Part shown: one piece after another, positions 33,093 through 39,855 of the stretch
How positions within the stretch are numbered: position 1 is the stretch's first letter
Layout of the letters: every line of letters begins with the position of its first letter
Source of the DNA: Bdellovibrio sp. CG22_combo_CG10-13_8_21_14_all_39_27
GTDB taxonomy: Bacteria; Bdellovibrionota; Bacteriovoracia; Bacteriovoracales; Bacteriovoracaceae
Reading direction: 5' to 3'
DNA length: 64,000 nt
Assembly: GCA_002786715.1 (NCBI GenBank)
Contig: PCTW01000038.1
Location: 44,977 to 108,976 of the forward strand
Translations under genes and position numbers: made by a program
The notes under the pieces: generated by a model
What the model was told of the DNA's origin: nothing
Seen by the model: only the letters and a program-made list of their open reading frames with translations
Database searches by the model: none

Positions 33093-33407
33093 ATGGCCAA
33101 GCGCGGGACATTAAAAAAGCCCAAAAAATCAGGGATCAAATCATTGAAGAAGCATAAGGCGTTTAATAGTTCGGAATTAAAAAATACTGACTTAGTTGCT
33201 GATACATTGCTTGAGTGTATTAAGACTGGCGACTTGGATTCATTCCGCGAGGTCTTAACAGCTCACTTGATGACAGTGAATAAAACACAGATTGCTAAAT
33301 TGGCGGGAGTGGGACGTCGAACGTTGTATGATTTGATCGATCCCGCAAAAGAGTTTAATCCTGAGCTCTCAACCATCTCGGCGATTATTCGGGCGCTTGT
33401 GGCTTAG
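33093..33407 (+). CDS. Orphan antitoxin-like helix-turn-helix protein
   Basis: 104 residues. A basic, Lys-rich N-terminus (MAKRGTLKKPKKSGIKSLKK) precedes a domain like that of HigA/addiction-module antidotes: LLECIKTGDLDSFREVLTAH then NKTQIAKLAGVGRRTLYDLI, a helix-turn-helix, and PELSTISAIIRALVA. No toxin gene accompanies it. The upstream gap 33003-33092 shows ATGCGTGC and ATGCACAT as a weak imperfect palindrome that might be an operator. Confidence 0.8.
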   Translation: MAKRGTLKKPKKSGIKSLKKHKAFNSSELKNTDLVADTLLECIKTGDLDSFREVLTAHLMTVNKTQIAKLAGVGRRTLYDLIDPAKEFNPELSTISAIIRALVA

Positions 33408-33410
33408 AAA

Positions 33411-33478
33411 GTTTCAACACCTTTTATCTTAAACAGTGTTTCATAATGATCAAAAGTCATTTTTGATGTTCCAAATTG
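33411..33478 (+). repeat. Cassette-end element, copy c, with palindromes
   Basis: Starts 3 bases after the antitoxin stop with GTTTCAACACCTTTTATC, then TTAAACAGTGTTTCATAATG, then CAAAAGTCATTTTTG, an interrupted palindrome, and GTTCCAAATTGGAACC, a second palindrome. It aligns closely with copy f at 37442. Confidence 0.75.
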
Positions 33479-33582
33479 GAACCTCAAGATTCGTATGAAA
33501 TCTCATTTCATATCTTTAGCTCTCCTAAAGCTCTTATTGGCCTTGAAGTACTCTAAACCTAGGAAATGATGATGATTTGAGG

Positions 33583-33604
33583 TTTTACACCTGTAGGTGT
33601 AAAA
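33583..33604. promoter_or_regulatory. Operator palindrome of the hicAB locus
   Basis: TTTTACACCT and AGGTGTAAAA are perfect 10-base arms separated by GT, ending just before the AAGGAG ribosome-binding site of hicA. HicB antitoxins repress their own operon through such sites. Confidence 0.75.
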
Positions 33605-33617
33605 TAAGGAGTGGCTT

Positions 33618-33806
33618 ATGCCGATAAGTGGTAAGGAAATGCTGAAACGCTTTCTAGAAGATGGCTGGGAGATATTAAGGCAAAACGGAAGTCATGTGAT
33701 TGTTGGCAAAGGTCTTTTCAGGGAATCGATACCAATTCATGGCAATCAAGACTTGAAAAAAGGTCTTGAGAGAAAATTGTTAAAAAGTTTGAAACGAAAA
33801 ATTTAA
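33618..33806 (+). CDS. hicA: HicA-family mRNA interferase toxin
   Basis: 62 residues, typical HicA length. The double-stranded-RNA-binding-like fold is seen in LKRFLEDGWEILRQNGSHVI, which contains the catalytic His of the GSH motif, followed by VGKGLFRESIPIHGNQDLKK and a basic C-terminus KLLKSLKRKI. HicA cuts mRNA when free of HicB. Start set by AAGGAG and the palindrome upstream. The hicB gene follows 2 bases later. Confidence 0.92.
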   Translation: MPISGKEMLKRFLEDGWEILRQNGSHVIVGKGLFRESIPIHGNQDLKKGLERKLLKSLKRKI

Positions 33807-33808
33807 CG

Positions 33809-34252
33809 ATGGGGAAGATGATGTTTTATCAATTTAAAATTCATAAAGAGAATAAGGGATACTGGGCAGAATGTGTAGAACTTGATGGTTGCTCCACTCA
33901 GGCTGATACAATGGATAAATTGGTAAGGAATATGGAAAATGTTTTGAACTTATTTCTGGCAGAGCCAGAAAAATCTAACCACATTTTTCCCTTGCCCAAG
34001 AAAACTTCAAAAATAACAGGGAAGAATATTGTTCAAGTTCCGGTGCATCCTTCTGTGGCCTTTTCAATGTTAATTAGACAAACTAGAATTAAAGCGGGGC
34101 TGACCCTGAGGGAAATGGCAGATATCCTTAACTATAAAAATATCAATTCTTATGTGAAATTGGAAAAAGCAGAAACCGCCAATCCACAGTTGAAGACCCT
34201 AGCAAACATTAAGGCCCATTTTTCAGACTTTCCAGTAGCTCTGCTTTTTTAA
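33809..34252 (+). CDS. hicB: HicB-family antitoxin
   Basis: 147 residues. The N-terminal partial RNase H-like fold (YQFKIHKENKGYWAECVEL, DGCSTQADTMDKLVRNMENV) neutralises HicA, and the C-terminal XRE domain (LTLREMADILNYKNINSYVK) binds the operator. The frame has three possible ATGs (33809, 33818, 33821); GGGGAAG precedes the later ones, so the protein may start at MMFYQFKIH. It is followed 4 bases after its stop by a cassette-end element. Confidence 0.9.
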   Translation: MGKMMFYQFKIHKENKGYWAECVELDGCSTQADTMDKLVRNMENVLNLFLAEPEKSNHIFPLPKKTSKITGKNIVQVPVHPSVAFSMLIRQTRIKAGLTLREMADILNYKNINSYVKLEKAETANPQLKTLANIKAHFSDFPVALLF

Positions 34253-34256
34253 ATAA

Positions 34257-34308
34257 GTTCCAATACCGATTGAGTTAAACACCGCTTCAACGATTTGATC
34301 CAGGAGAG
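34257..34308 (+). repeat. Cassette-end element joined to the dispersed repeat, copy d
   Basis: GTTCCAATACCGATTGAG then TTAAACACCGCTTCAACG and GATTTGATCCAGGAGAG: the left-half pattern of the cassette-end elements runs straight into the right-half pattern of the 31-base repeat. This copy and 35855-35906 show that the two belong to one longer element. Confidence 0.8.
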
Positions 34309-34317
34309 TTAAAGGGT

Positions 34318-35052
34318 TCAGAGCGGCTCGAAAAACTCTTCAAATCCGGCAGCAAGGTCGCTATAACTTTTTAAAGAAAAATGTTGATTTGTTAATGTTA
34401 TCTTTTGAATTCGATCTATTCTAAATAATCTTTTGTCTTTCTTTGTTCTATCCCAGCATAGGAAATACCACACAGGCCAATTGAGCAGAATCATTTGAGG
34501 TTCAACTTCTCTTTCAGTGGTCGCATCTTTTCCATCTGTGTATTTCATCACTAGAGTTTTTTGATGAAAAAAAGCGGTATTTAGGGCATCAAGTATTGAA
34601 TCTTTTGGAGCCTGATAAGAACTTAGCACTTCTGTTGAGGCCAATTTGCCGACCAAGATGCGGCTTCGGAGTTTTTTTATTAAGATTCTTTGATCCTGTG
34701 GAAATGAGTCAGAAATCCTATTTCTTATACTCTTAAGATTACCACCTAAAACAGGCGTTCCAATTGCTTCGGTTACTGCTAATGAGACTAGCATGCTGAT
34801 GACCTCCTCGTTGCTTAGGAGAAGCTTTGTTAATCCCCATCTGCCGCGCAAAGATATTCCACCCCCACGTCCTTTGTCTGAATCAATGGGATGTCCAATT
34901 TCTCGAAGCTCAGCTAAATCGCGCATTAGAGTCCGATGACTAATAGATAGCTTTAGACATAGTGACTCGGTAGTCCAAAAATCTTCACTTCTTAGTAAAG
35001 ACAAAATTAATGAATGTCTGTGAGACTTATCTCTCAGGCTTCCTTTTCCCAT
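34318..35052 (-). CDS. WYL-domain transcriptional regulator
   Basis: 244 residues. The N-terminal winged helix-turn-helix of the HTH_11 type (FWTTESLCLKLSISHRTLMR, about 26-45) is followed by a WYL domain (about 140-210: VMKYTDGKDATTEREVEPQM, NWPVWYFLCWDR) and a C-terminal ligand region. YafY-like regulators of this kind sense nucleotides or nucleic-acid signals. A perfect inverted repeat at 35074-35094 lies between it and the divergent secreted-protein gene, so it probably controls that gene and itself. Confidence 0.9.
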   Translation of the reverse strand: MGKGSLRDKSHRHSLILSLLRSEDFWTTESLCLKLSISHRTLMRDLAELREIGHPIDSDKGRGGGISLRGRWGLTKLLLSNEEVISMLVSLAVTEAIGTPVLGGNLKSIRNRISDSFPQDQRILIKKLRSRILVGKLASTEVLSSYQAPKDSILDALNTAFFHQKTLVMKYTDGKDATTEREVEPQMILLNWPVWYFLCWDRTKKDKRLFRIDRIQKITLTNQHFSLKSYSDLAAGFEEFFEPL

Positions 35053-35073
35053 ACACTCCTATCCTCTTTTTTA

Positions 35074-35094
35074 ATATGTCATATAGTGACATAT
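35074..35094. promoter_or_regulatory. Operator palindrome between the WYL regulator and its divergent neighbour
   Basis: ATATGTCA and TGACATAT are perfect 8-base arms separated by TATAG. The site lies 22 bases from the regulator start and 31 bases from the secreted-protein start, placing it over both promoters. Confidence 0.75.
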
Positions 35095-35125
35095 TTACAA
35101 GTATTATTCTCAAAAAGGAGATTAC

Positions 35126-35494
35126 ATGAAAGTTAAAACATTGCTCATAGGAGGATTATTTATGCTAGGTTCAAACGCTGCAAAAGCAGGAGATGTTTTC
35201 GAGATCGTATCATTTAAGTTTAAAGAAAATGTTTCCATGGAAGATCAAAAGAAGGCCCTCGAAAAATTAAATACCTGTGTTAAGAAATATGAGGGCTTCA
35301 AGTCAAGAGAGTATTATTTTAGTAAAGAGAGCAATTCTTGGATCGATTCTGTTGTTTGGACTTCGTCCGAGGATGCAAAGAAAGCTGCTGAGCAAATAAT
35401 GAAAGACCCAGAGACTGGAAAAATATTTTCATTGATGGATGACAAGTCGATGGTTTTTTCTCATTATGAAAGAGTTGGCGGAACAAGGAAATAG
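35126..35494 (+). CDS. Secreted small protein with dimeric alpha-beta barrel-like sequence
   Basis: 122 residues. A signal peptide, MKVKTLLIGGLFMLGSNAAKA, split after Ala-Lys-Ala, precedes a mature domain of about 100 residues (FEIVSFKFKENVSMEDQKKA, EYYFSKESNSWIDSVVWTSS) that resembles the antibiotic-biosynthesis-monooxygenase fold. It is divergent from the WYL regulator and likely its target. AAAAGGAG precedes the ATG. Its TAG stop shares one base with the GTG of the DUF1905 gene that follows, so the two are coupled. Confidence 0.75.
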   Translation: MKVKTLLIGGLFMLGSNAAKAGDVFEIVSFKFKENVSMEDQKKALEKLNTCVKKYEGFKSREYYFSKESNSWIDSVVWTSSEDAKKAAEQIMKDPETGKIFSLMDDKSMVFSHYERVGGTRK

Positions 35495-35835
35495 TGAAAT
35501 TGGCCCATATTGAAAAGTTTGAATATTCTTTCAGAGGCAAGCTGTGGAAATACCGCGGAAAAGGGGGATGGTTTTTTGTAACCATCCCCAAAGCCCTCGC
35601 AAAAAAAATAAGAGATGTTCATTATGTCTCTGAAGAAGGGTGGGGACGGCTCAAGACGTCTGCGACAATTAATCATACTCGCTGGAGCACAGCAATCTGG
35701 TATGACACCAAGATTGGATCATACATTATCCCTGTAAAATCTTCCGTTAGAAAATCTGAATCTCTGGCAGAGGGAAGCTCTGTTAGGATTGATCTTGTTT
35801 TTAGTTTAGATAAATGGCTTTCTAACTTGCTTTAG
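35494..35835 (+). CDS. DUF1905 domain protein, diverged relative
   Basis: 113 residues, GTG start at 35494 sharing one base with the previous stop. It follows the same layout as 6399-6695: FRGKLWKYRGKGGWFFVTIP, then WGRLKTSATINHTRWSTAIW and YIIPVKSSVRKSESL. Composition matches the neighbours, unlike the G+C-rich 6399 family, so this is an older or separately acquired member. It is coupled to the secreted protein and so within the presumed WYL regulon. Function unknown. A cassette-end element begins 20 bases after its stop. Confidence 0.85.
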   Translation: MKLAHIEKFEYSFRGKLWKYRGKGGWFFVTIPKALAKKIRDVHYVSEEGWGRLKTSATINHTRWSTAIWYDTKIGSYIIPVKSSVRKSESLAEGSSVRIDLVFSLDKWLSNLL

Positions 35836-35854
35836 TGCTCTAAAGTTCTCTAAA

Positions 35855-35906
35855 GTTCCAACACCTTTTTGCTTAAACACTGCTTCAACGAATTGATCTT
35901 AGTGAG
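35855..35906 (+). repeat. Cassette-end element joined to the dispersed repeat, copy e
   Basis: GTTCCAACACCTTTTTGC, then TTAAACACTGCTTCAACG, then AATTGATCTTAGTGAG. It is the clearest full-length copy together with 34257-34308. The following 100 bases hold the operator of the RelE-XRE locus. Confidence 0.8.
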
Positions 35907-36005
35907 CTTTATTCAATTGTGAAATAAGTGTCTCGTAAGCACTCGTTCTCATTGCTGGGCTGTTAGACAAGCGAATATAATCCCTTGATTTTGAAGCATT
36001 TTGTA

Positions 36006-36026
36006 ATATCACAAAAAATGTGATAT
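36006..36026. promoter_or_regulatory. Operator palindrome of the RelE-XRE locus
   Basis: ATATCACA and TGTGATAT are perfect 8-base arms around AAAAA, 5 bases before the AAGGAGG ribosome-binding site of the toxin relic. XRE antitoxins of this class bind such palindromes. Confidence 0.7.
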
Positions 36027-36042
36027 CGTTAAGGAGGTCTTG

Positions 36043-36363
36043 TTGGATTGGAATATTCGATTCACGAAGAGAATGACCAAAGAGGTAGCTCGGTTACCTG
36101 AGATATTAAGCTAAGGCTCTATGCCTTGCTGTCGAAGATGGAGCAATACGGGCCTTATATTGAGTGCTGGGCTGATACTGAAAGAGTTAAGTTTAAGAAT
36201 TATGGAAAGCTTCAAGGACAACAAGATCGCTATCATTGTCATTTGAAAAAAGGTCAGCCTACTTATGTTGTTTGCTGGGAAATTGTGGAAGAAATTATTT
36301 TAGTGGAGTTTTATTATGGTGGAATTTTATTATGTCGGAAGCCATGAAAAAGCGCCGTACTGA
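36043..36363 (+). pseudogene. RelE/HigB-like toxin gene with two frameshifts
   Basis: TTG at 36043 after AAGGAGG starts LDWNIRFTKRMTKEVARLPE, which shifts frame near 36100 into LRLYALLSKMEQYGP and DRYHCHLKKGQPTYVVCWEI. Near the end a 16-base tandem duplication (GTGGAGTTTTATTATG at 36303-36318, GTGGAATTTTATTATG at 36319-36334) throws the frame off again; without it the protein would end VEFYYVGSHEKAPY, the classical RelE-family tail. The toxin should therefore be inactive while its antitoxin gene downstream remains intact. Confidence 0.85.
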
Positions 36364-36703
36364 AAATGTGATTGTGAGCATAGGTGAAAAAAATCCCAAA
36401 CGATTTGCTCTGCCCAAAAATGAAGCTCAGGGACTGATTCAGATGTTACGGCAGTATGAAATTAAGGAGAGTTCTCCTTGGCGCGATAGTTTTAAGGATT
36501 TGTTGAAGCAAAGTGGTGAAGGAGGATTGGCCTTGCGAGCTGAACGCGAGCTTTTGCAACTTACTCAAGTAGAAGTTGCCGAGAAAATTGGTGTTCCCCA
36601 ACATGTCATTTCTGAAATGGAAAATGGCAAACGCCCCATCGGTAAAAAAATGGCTGAGCGCTTGGCTTTTGTTTTTAAGACTGACTACCGGGTTTTTCTT
36701 TAG
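36332..36703 (+). CDS. XRE-family antitoxin
   Basis: 123 residues from ATG at 36332 (MSEAMKKRRTEN) or 119 from ATG at 36344. The C-terminal helix-turn-helix reads LLQLTQVEVAEKIGVPQHVI then SEMENGKRPIGKKMAERLAF. The N-terminal half (VIVSIGEKNPKRFALPKNEA) would wrap the cognate toxin. It overlaps the end of the broken RelE gene, the normal arrangement for toxin-first modules, and the first start codon lies inside the 16-base duplication. As the toxin looks dead, this antitoxin may persist as a repressor or as protection against related toxins. Confidence 0.88.
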   Translation: MSEAMKKRRTENVIVSIGEKNPKRFALPKNEAQGLIQMLRQYEIKESSPWRDSFKDLLKQSGEGGLALRAERELLQLTQVEVAEKIGVPQHVISEMENGKRPIGKKMAERLAFVFKTDYRVFL

Positions 36704-36840
36704 TCTACGAATGGAGGTTCCAAATTGGTACCCCCAAAAAGAATTCTTAAAATTTGAACATTTATTTTATCAAATTGATCTGTGAGATTTTTAGTTGTTA
36801 TAAAAATCAATTACGTTCGTGATCAAGTTAAAAAATCCTT

Positions 36841-36871
36841 ACTGCAGTAACTCCTTCAAAGGAGTTGCAGT
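36841..36871 (+). promoter_or_regulatory. Hairpin covering the ribosome-binding site of the DUF4160 gene
   Basis: AACTCCTT (36849-36856) is the exact complement of AAGGAGTT (36859-36866), extended by ACTGC (36841-36845) with GCAGT (36867-36871) around a 3-base bulge. The right arm contains the AAGGAG that serves the ATG at 36872. The 167-base gap before it also has GGTTCCAAATTGGTACC (36720), a palindrome resembling one in cassette-end copy c. Confidence 0.7.
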
Positions 36872-37135
36872 ATGCCGACTATTTCTCAATTTTATGGAAT
36901 TAAAATAATTCTCAACCCAAGGGATCACAACCCACCTCATTTCCATGTGCGCTATGCTGAGTTTGAGGCCGCTATACGAATTGCTGATGGGCAAATCTTA
37001 GCAGGATTTTTGCCTCCTAAAGCACGTGGATTGACGGAAGAATGGAGACTTATCCATCAAGAAAGACTTTTAGAGTCTTGGGATTCCATGATAAACTTTG
37101 GGAAGGTTATCAAAATTGCAGGACTCGATCAGTAA
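36872..37135 (+). CDS. DUF4160 domain protein
   Basis: 87 residues matching DUF4160: MPTISQFYGIKIILNPRDHN, then PPHFHVRYAEFEAAIRI with the His-x-His pair, and LPPKARGLTEEWRLIHQERL. DUF4160 and DUF2442 genes are regularly paired and have been proposed as a toxin-antitoxin type module; activity is not established here. The ribosome-binding site is inside a hairpin. Its stop overlaps the start of the DUF2442 gene as TAATG. Confidence 0.9.
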   Translation: MPTISQFYGIKIILNPRDHNPPHFHVRYAEFEAAIRIADGQILAGFLPPKARGLTEEWRLIHQERLLESWDSMINFGKVIKIAGLDQ

Positions 37136-37440
37136 TGGAACTAAGAAAAATTATAGAAGTTCAAACAATGCCAGGCAAAGTGCTTAGTCTGAAGTTTTCA
37201 GATGGGACTGCTGGTACGCTTAACTACGAGCAGTGGTTTGATTATCAAGGTGTCTTCTCTGGTTTAGTTGATGATCAGATATTTTCGCAAGTCACGGTCA
37301 ATGAGGCCGGTACAATCGAATGGCCCGGTGAAATAGATCTTAGCCCTGAAGTTTTATACGCTATCGTTCATCATCAAAAAATAATCGTCGATGATCAAAT
37401 TGTCTTTGATCCTTCTCTTGGCAAAGGCGCCTGGCTCTAA
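37135..37440 (+). CDS. DUF2442 domain protein
   Basis: 101 residues from ATG at 37135, which overlaps the previous stop; the longer frame from 37042 lies inside the DUF4160 gene and is not credible. The DUF2442 pattern is clear: MPGKVLSLKFSDGTAGTLNY, GVFSGLVDDQIFSQVTVNEA, TIEWPGEIDLSPEVLYA. Partner of DUF4160. A cassette-end element begins 2 bases after its stop. Confidence 0.9.
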   Translation: MELRKIIEVQTMPGKVLSLKFSDGTAGTLNYEQWFDYQGVFSGLVDDQIFSQVTVNEAGTIEWPGEIDLSPEVLYAIVHHQKIIVDDQIVFDPSLGKGAWL

Positions 37441-37441
37441 A

Positions 37442-37496
37442 GTTCCAACACCTTTTACCTTAAAAAGTGCTTCATAATGTTCAAAAGTGACTTTTG
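37442..37496 (+). repeat. Cassette-end element, copy f, with palindrome
   Basis: GTTCCAACACCTTTTACC, then TTAAAAAGTGCTTCATAATG, then CAAAAGTGACTTTTG, a perfect 6-base-arm palindrome with a 3-base loop. Nearly collinear with copy c at 33411, but the palindrome and the flanks differ. Confidence 0.75.
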
Positions 37497-37607
37497 CTGT
37501 TTCAAACTGAAATCTTTTAGTAATTAAAAATTCTAATTTCAAAGTATCAGCTCGTTTATCAATGTAAGTCCCTTGCTAATAATCCTGACAATATTAAGAA
37601 ATTGCAA

Positions 37608-37629
37608 TATTAACCAATTTGGGTTAATA
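37608..37629. promoter_or_regulatory. Palindrome upstream of an orphan antitoxin-like gene
   Basis: TATTAACC and GGTTAATA are perfect 8-base arms separated by AATTTG, 62 bases before the start at 37692. A likely autoregulatory operator. Confidence 0.6.
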
Positions 37630-37691
37630 AATAAGTGTGGTTTTAATTTTTAATATAAATAACAGCCATGGGATATTTGTCCGGAGGGATT

Positions 37692-37985
37692 ATGGGACGA
37701 AGAAGTGACTCCTATGATGAATATATTGCGACAAAAATGCAGGATACAAAGTTTGCGCGTGGGAGTTTATTGTCGCTCATCAATGAGTTCGATGCTTCAT
37801 TGGAAGATGCCCTTCGAGAAACAATTCCTAAAATGGGTATTAAAGAATTTTCAGAAAAGGCGGGAATTCCTTTGCAGAATGTTTCAGATTTTGTCAGAGG
37901 CAAACGAAAACTTAAGCTCGAGACCTATGACAAGTATCTCGCCGTTTTTAAATTGAAGACAAAACTTACAGTCGAGCTAAAGTAG
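37692..37985 (+). CDS. Orphan antitoxin-like XRE protein
   Basis: 97 residues from ATG at 37692, set by GGAGGG upstream. The second half reads MGIKEFSEKAGIPLQNVSDF then VRGKRKLKLETYDKYLAVFK, a helix-turn-helix like those of RelB/HigA-type antitoxins. The first half (SYDEYIATKMQDTKFARGSL) is helical and could bind a toxin. No toxin gene adjoins it. It is the last gene of the cassette-like stretch and is convergent with the next gene 11 bases away. Confidence 0.8.
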   Translation: MGRRSDSYDEYIATKMQDTKFARGSLLSLINEFDASLEDALRETIPKMGIKEFSEKAGIPLQNVSDFVRGKRKLKLETYDKYLAVFKLKTKLTVELK

Positions 37986-37996
37986 AATCGAATTAA

Positions 37997-38833
37997 TTAT
38001 TCCGAAACCGCGAATTCCATTTTCATCGCCTTGTGGTCTGAGCCTTTGACGTTAGGGACGTCGGCGTCGAGCACTTTGAGGCCACGGATGAAAGTGTGGT
38101 CGATCAAGAGTCGAGAGAAAGTTGATTTGCGACGGCGATCGTTTTTGAAGCCGACGGTGTACATGCCTTGACGGAAAGAGAGACTCATCATGGCGTTCAG
38201 TTTGTCGATGTCTGAAGTGTTGAAGTCGCCAGCGAAAATCACCGGGCCCTTGTGGGCAGCGATGAGTTTTTCGCAAGAGAGAAGTTGTTTTACGAAATCA
38301 GTATTCTCCGTCATGTTGAGACCGTGAATATTAATCACTAGCAGTTCCGTGTCCATTCCTTTGATGGGAAAGGTCGCAGCAGTTACCGCTTTTGGCGTCA
38401 GCACGATAGGCTCAAGCTCTTTGGTTCTTAAAATAGCAAAATTACTTTTTTCAACAGGTGAGCCAATCATGGTTCCCGTGGCCGCGCCGGTTTTCTTGGT
38501 AATGAAGCTGACACCGAGATCAAATTGAAATCCTGAGAATTGATCAAGCACACTCATCATGTCTTGATTGGTCTCTGCTTCTTGGATCATCAGGACATCG
38601 CGATCACTCGCAAGTTTTTTGAAATCGGCTGCGAAGGATTTTTTGCCTGCTTTATAAATGTTCCAAACTAAGACTTTGATGTTGGCAGGATCAAGAGATG
38701 TTTCAGATGTGTAGCCTGTTTGAATATGACTGTTTTCAAAAGCAGGGACTTCGAACTTATCGGAGATGGGGTTGGCCCACGCACGAGATGTAAACGAAAA
38801 TAAACCGATGCTTAAAGCGAGAATGAGCTTCAC
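37997..38833 (-). CDS. Secreted endonuclease/exonuclease/phosphatase-family protein
   Basis: 278 residues. Signal peptide MKLILALSIGLFSFTSRAWA, then the EEP fold: VLVWNIYK, LMIQEAE (metal-binding Glu), INIHGLNM, FAGDFNTSDI, and C-terminal SDHKAMKMEF (catalytic Asp-His). EEP enzymes cut phosphodiesters in DNA, RNA or lipids. Being exported, it could digest nucleic acid or membrane phospholipid outside the cytoplasm. Composition is more G+C-rich than the preceding island, marking a return to core-like sequence. Confidence 0.88.
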   Translation of the reverse strand: MKLILALSIGLFSFTSRAWANPISDKFEVPAFENSHIQTGYTSETSLDPANIKVLVWNIYKAGKKSFAADFKKLASDRDVLMIQEAETNQDMMSVLDQFSGFQFDLGVSFITKKTGAATGTMIGSPVEKSNFAILRTKELEPIVLTPKAVTAATFPIKGMDTELLVINIHGLNMTENTDFVKQLLSCEKLIAAHKGPVIFAGDFNTSDIDKLNAMMSLSFRQGMYTVGFKNDRRRKSTFSRLLIDHTFIRGLKVLDADVPNVKGSDHKAMKMEFAVSE

Positions 38834-38929
38834 GTAATCTCCTTGATTATGTCGATAAAGCCTCTTCGTCTATTTTGCCTCAGGACAATTTTACTCGGGA
38901 TTGCACCGGCAAAATGTTCGACTCTCTTT

Positions 38930-39769
38930 TCAAATCCAAAAGAGCATGCTCCAGAATAACCATGGCTTACGCAGAATCAGGGGAATGAGAAACAAGAGAT
39001 GAAAGAACTCGGGTTTATAGTTGGGGATAATTTTTGCAGAGCTCGCGAAGAATTGCATGAGGTCTAATTGGTAATGACTGAGCGTCGTCCACTTTAAAAG
39101 ATAAAGCGGAAAGAGCAGAGGAAAGAGCGCCGTGATCAGCATGCCTAAAAGGCTGGCGAGCAGATTCCATTTTTGCTGAAAGACAAAGCAGACACATATT
39201 TGCGCTAACATCAGATGAAGAATTCTCGTGAGAGTTGATTCCGATAAAATGATGATACTGATAAAGAGAAAGCTCAGCGAAAAACTATAAGGAGCTTGTG
39301 AATAACTGCCAAAAATAAAATCGATCACAAAAACCAGGAGAAAACTGAAGCGATAATCCAGTTTCGGTATCAGCGCTCGCAATAAATGAAAGAGGGTCAT
39401 GCGCTTAAAGGCCTGCAGCTTTTCAACTCCGTGAAAATAACCCCAGACAATCAAACGCAAAAGAAAATGGGCCGCTTTCTTTTTTCGCAGCCACAGCATG
39501 AGTGGCGATAGCAAAAGCGCGAAGCTGGTGTAGTGCAAACCAGAGGGAGTCATCAAATGCAGAAGTTGCAGCTTTTTATGCAGCTTCTTTACTCGGGGAG
39601 AGAGACAGGACTTATCACCCCAAACATAGGCCCGAGCGAGATCGGTGCGAGACTCTTTGGAGCAGACGGGTTTAGGCTTTGGCGTGAAAGGCTTTCTGGG
39701 AATGCTGGTGACGAGTCCAAAGAAGAGAATAAAAGTGAGTAAAATTAATAAGTTGCTCTTCTTCATCAA
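38930..39769 (-). CDS. ComEC/Rec2-like membrane protein, short form
   Basis: 279 residues. A signal-anchor is followed by CSKESRTDLARAYVWGDKSC and KKLQLLHLMTPSGLHYTSFA, which resembles the ComEC competence domain motif (LLHLLAISGLH). Several membrane helices follow to the end. Full ComEC proteins are about 700 residues with OB-fold and beta-lactamase domains; here only the central channel-like part exists. It may be a divergent paralogue with another role, or the DNA-uptake channel may be assembled from separate genes. Two adjacent ATGs (39769, 39766) are possible starts. Confidence 0.7.
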   Translation of the reverse strand: MMKKSNLLILLTFILFFGLVTSIPRKPFTPKPKPVCSKESRTDLARAYVWGDKSCLSPRVKKLHKKLQLLHLMTPSGLHYTSFALLLSPLMLWLRKKKAAHFLLRLIVWGYFHGVEKLQAFKRMTLFHLLRALIPKLDYRFSFLLVFVIDFIFGSYSQAPYSFSLSFLFISIIILSESTLTRILHLMLAQICVCFVFQQKWNLLASLLGMLITALFPLLFPLYLLKWTTLSHYQLDLMQFFASSAKIIPNYKPEFFHLLFLIPLILRKPWLFWSMLFWI

Positions 39770-39855
39770 GTTTGCATTTCAAAGCAAAATCAAGCTTTAA
39801 GGCCCTTAACTTATCGTTTTGACAGAGCTATGTTGCACTCAGACCTATATAAAGG

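Noticed and set aside
31932-37496. Declaring the cassette stretch a proven integron
   Set aside because: No integrase gene is in the window and the canonical GTTRRRY / RYYYAAC core pair cannot be matched cleanly by eye, so it is reported as a hypothesis with a defined test.
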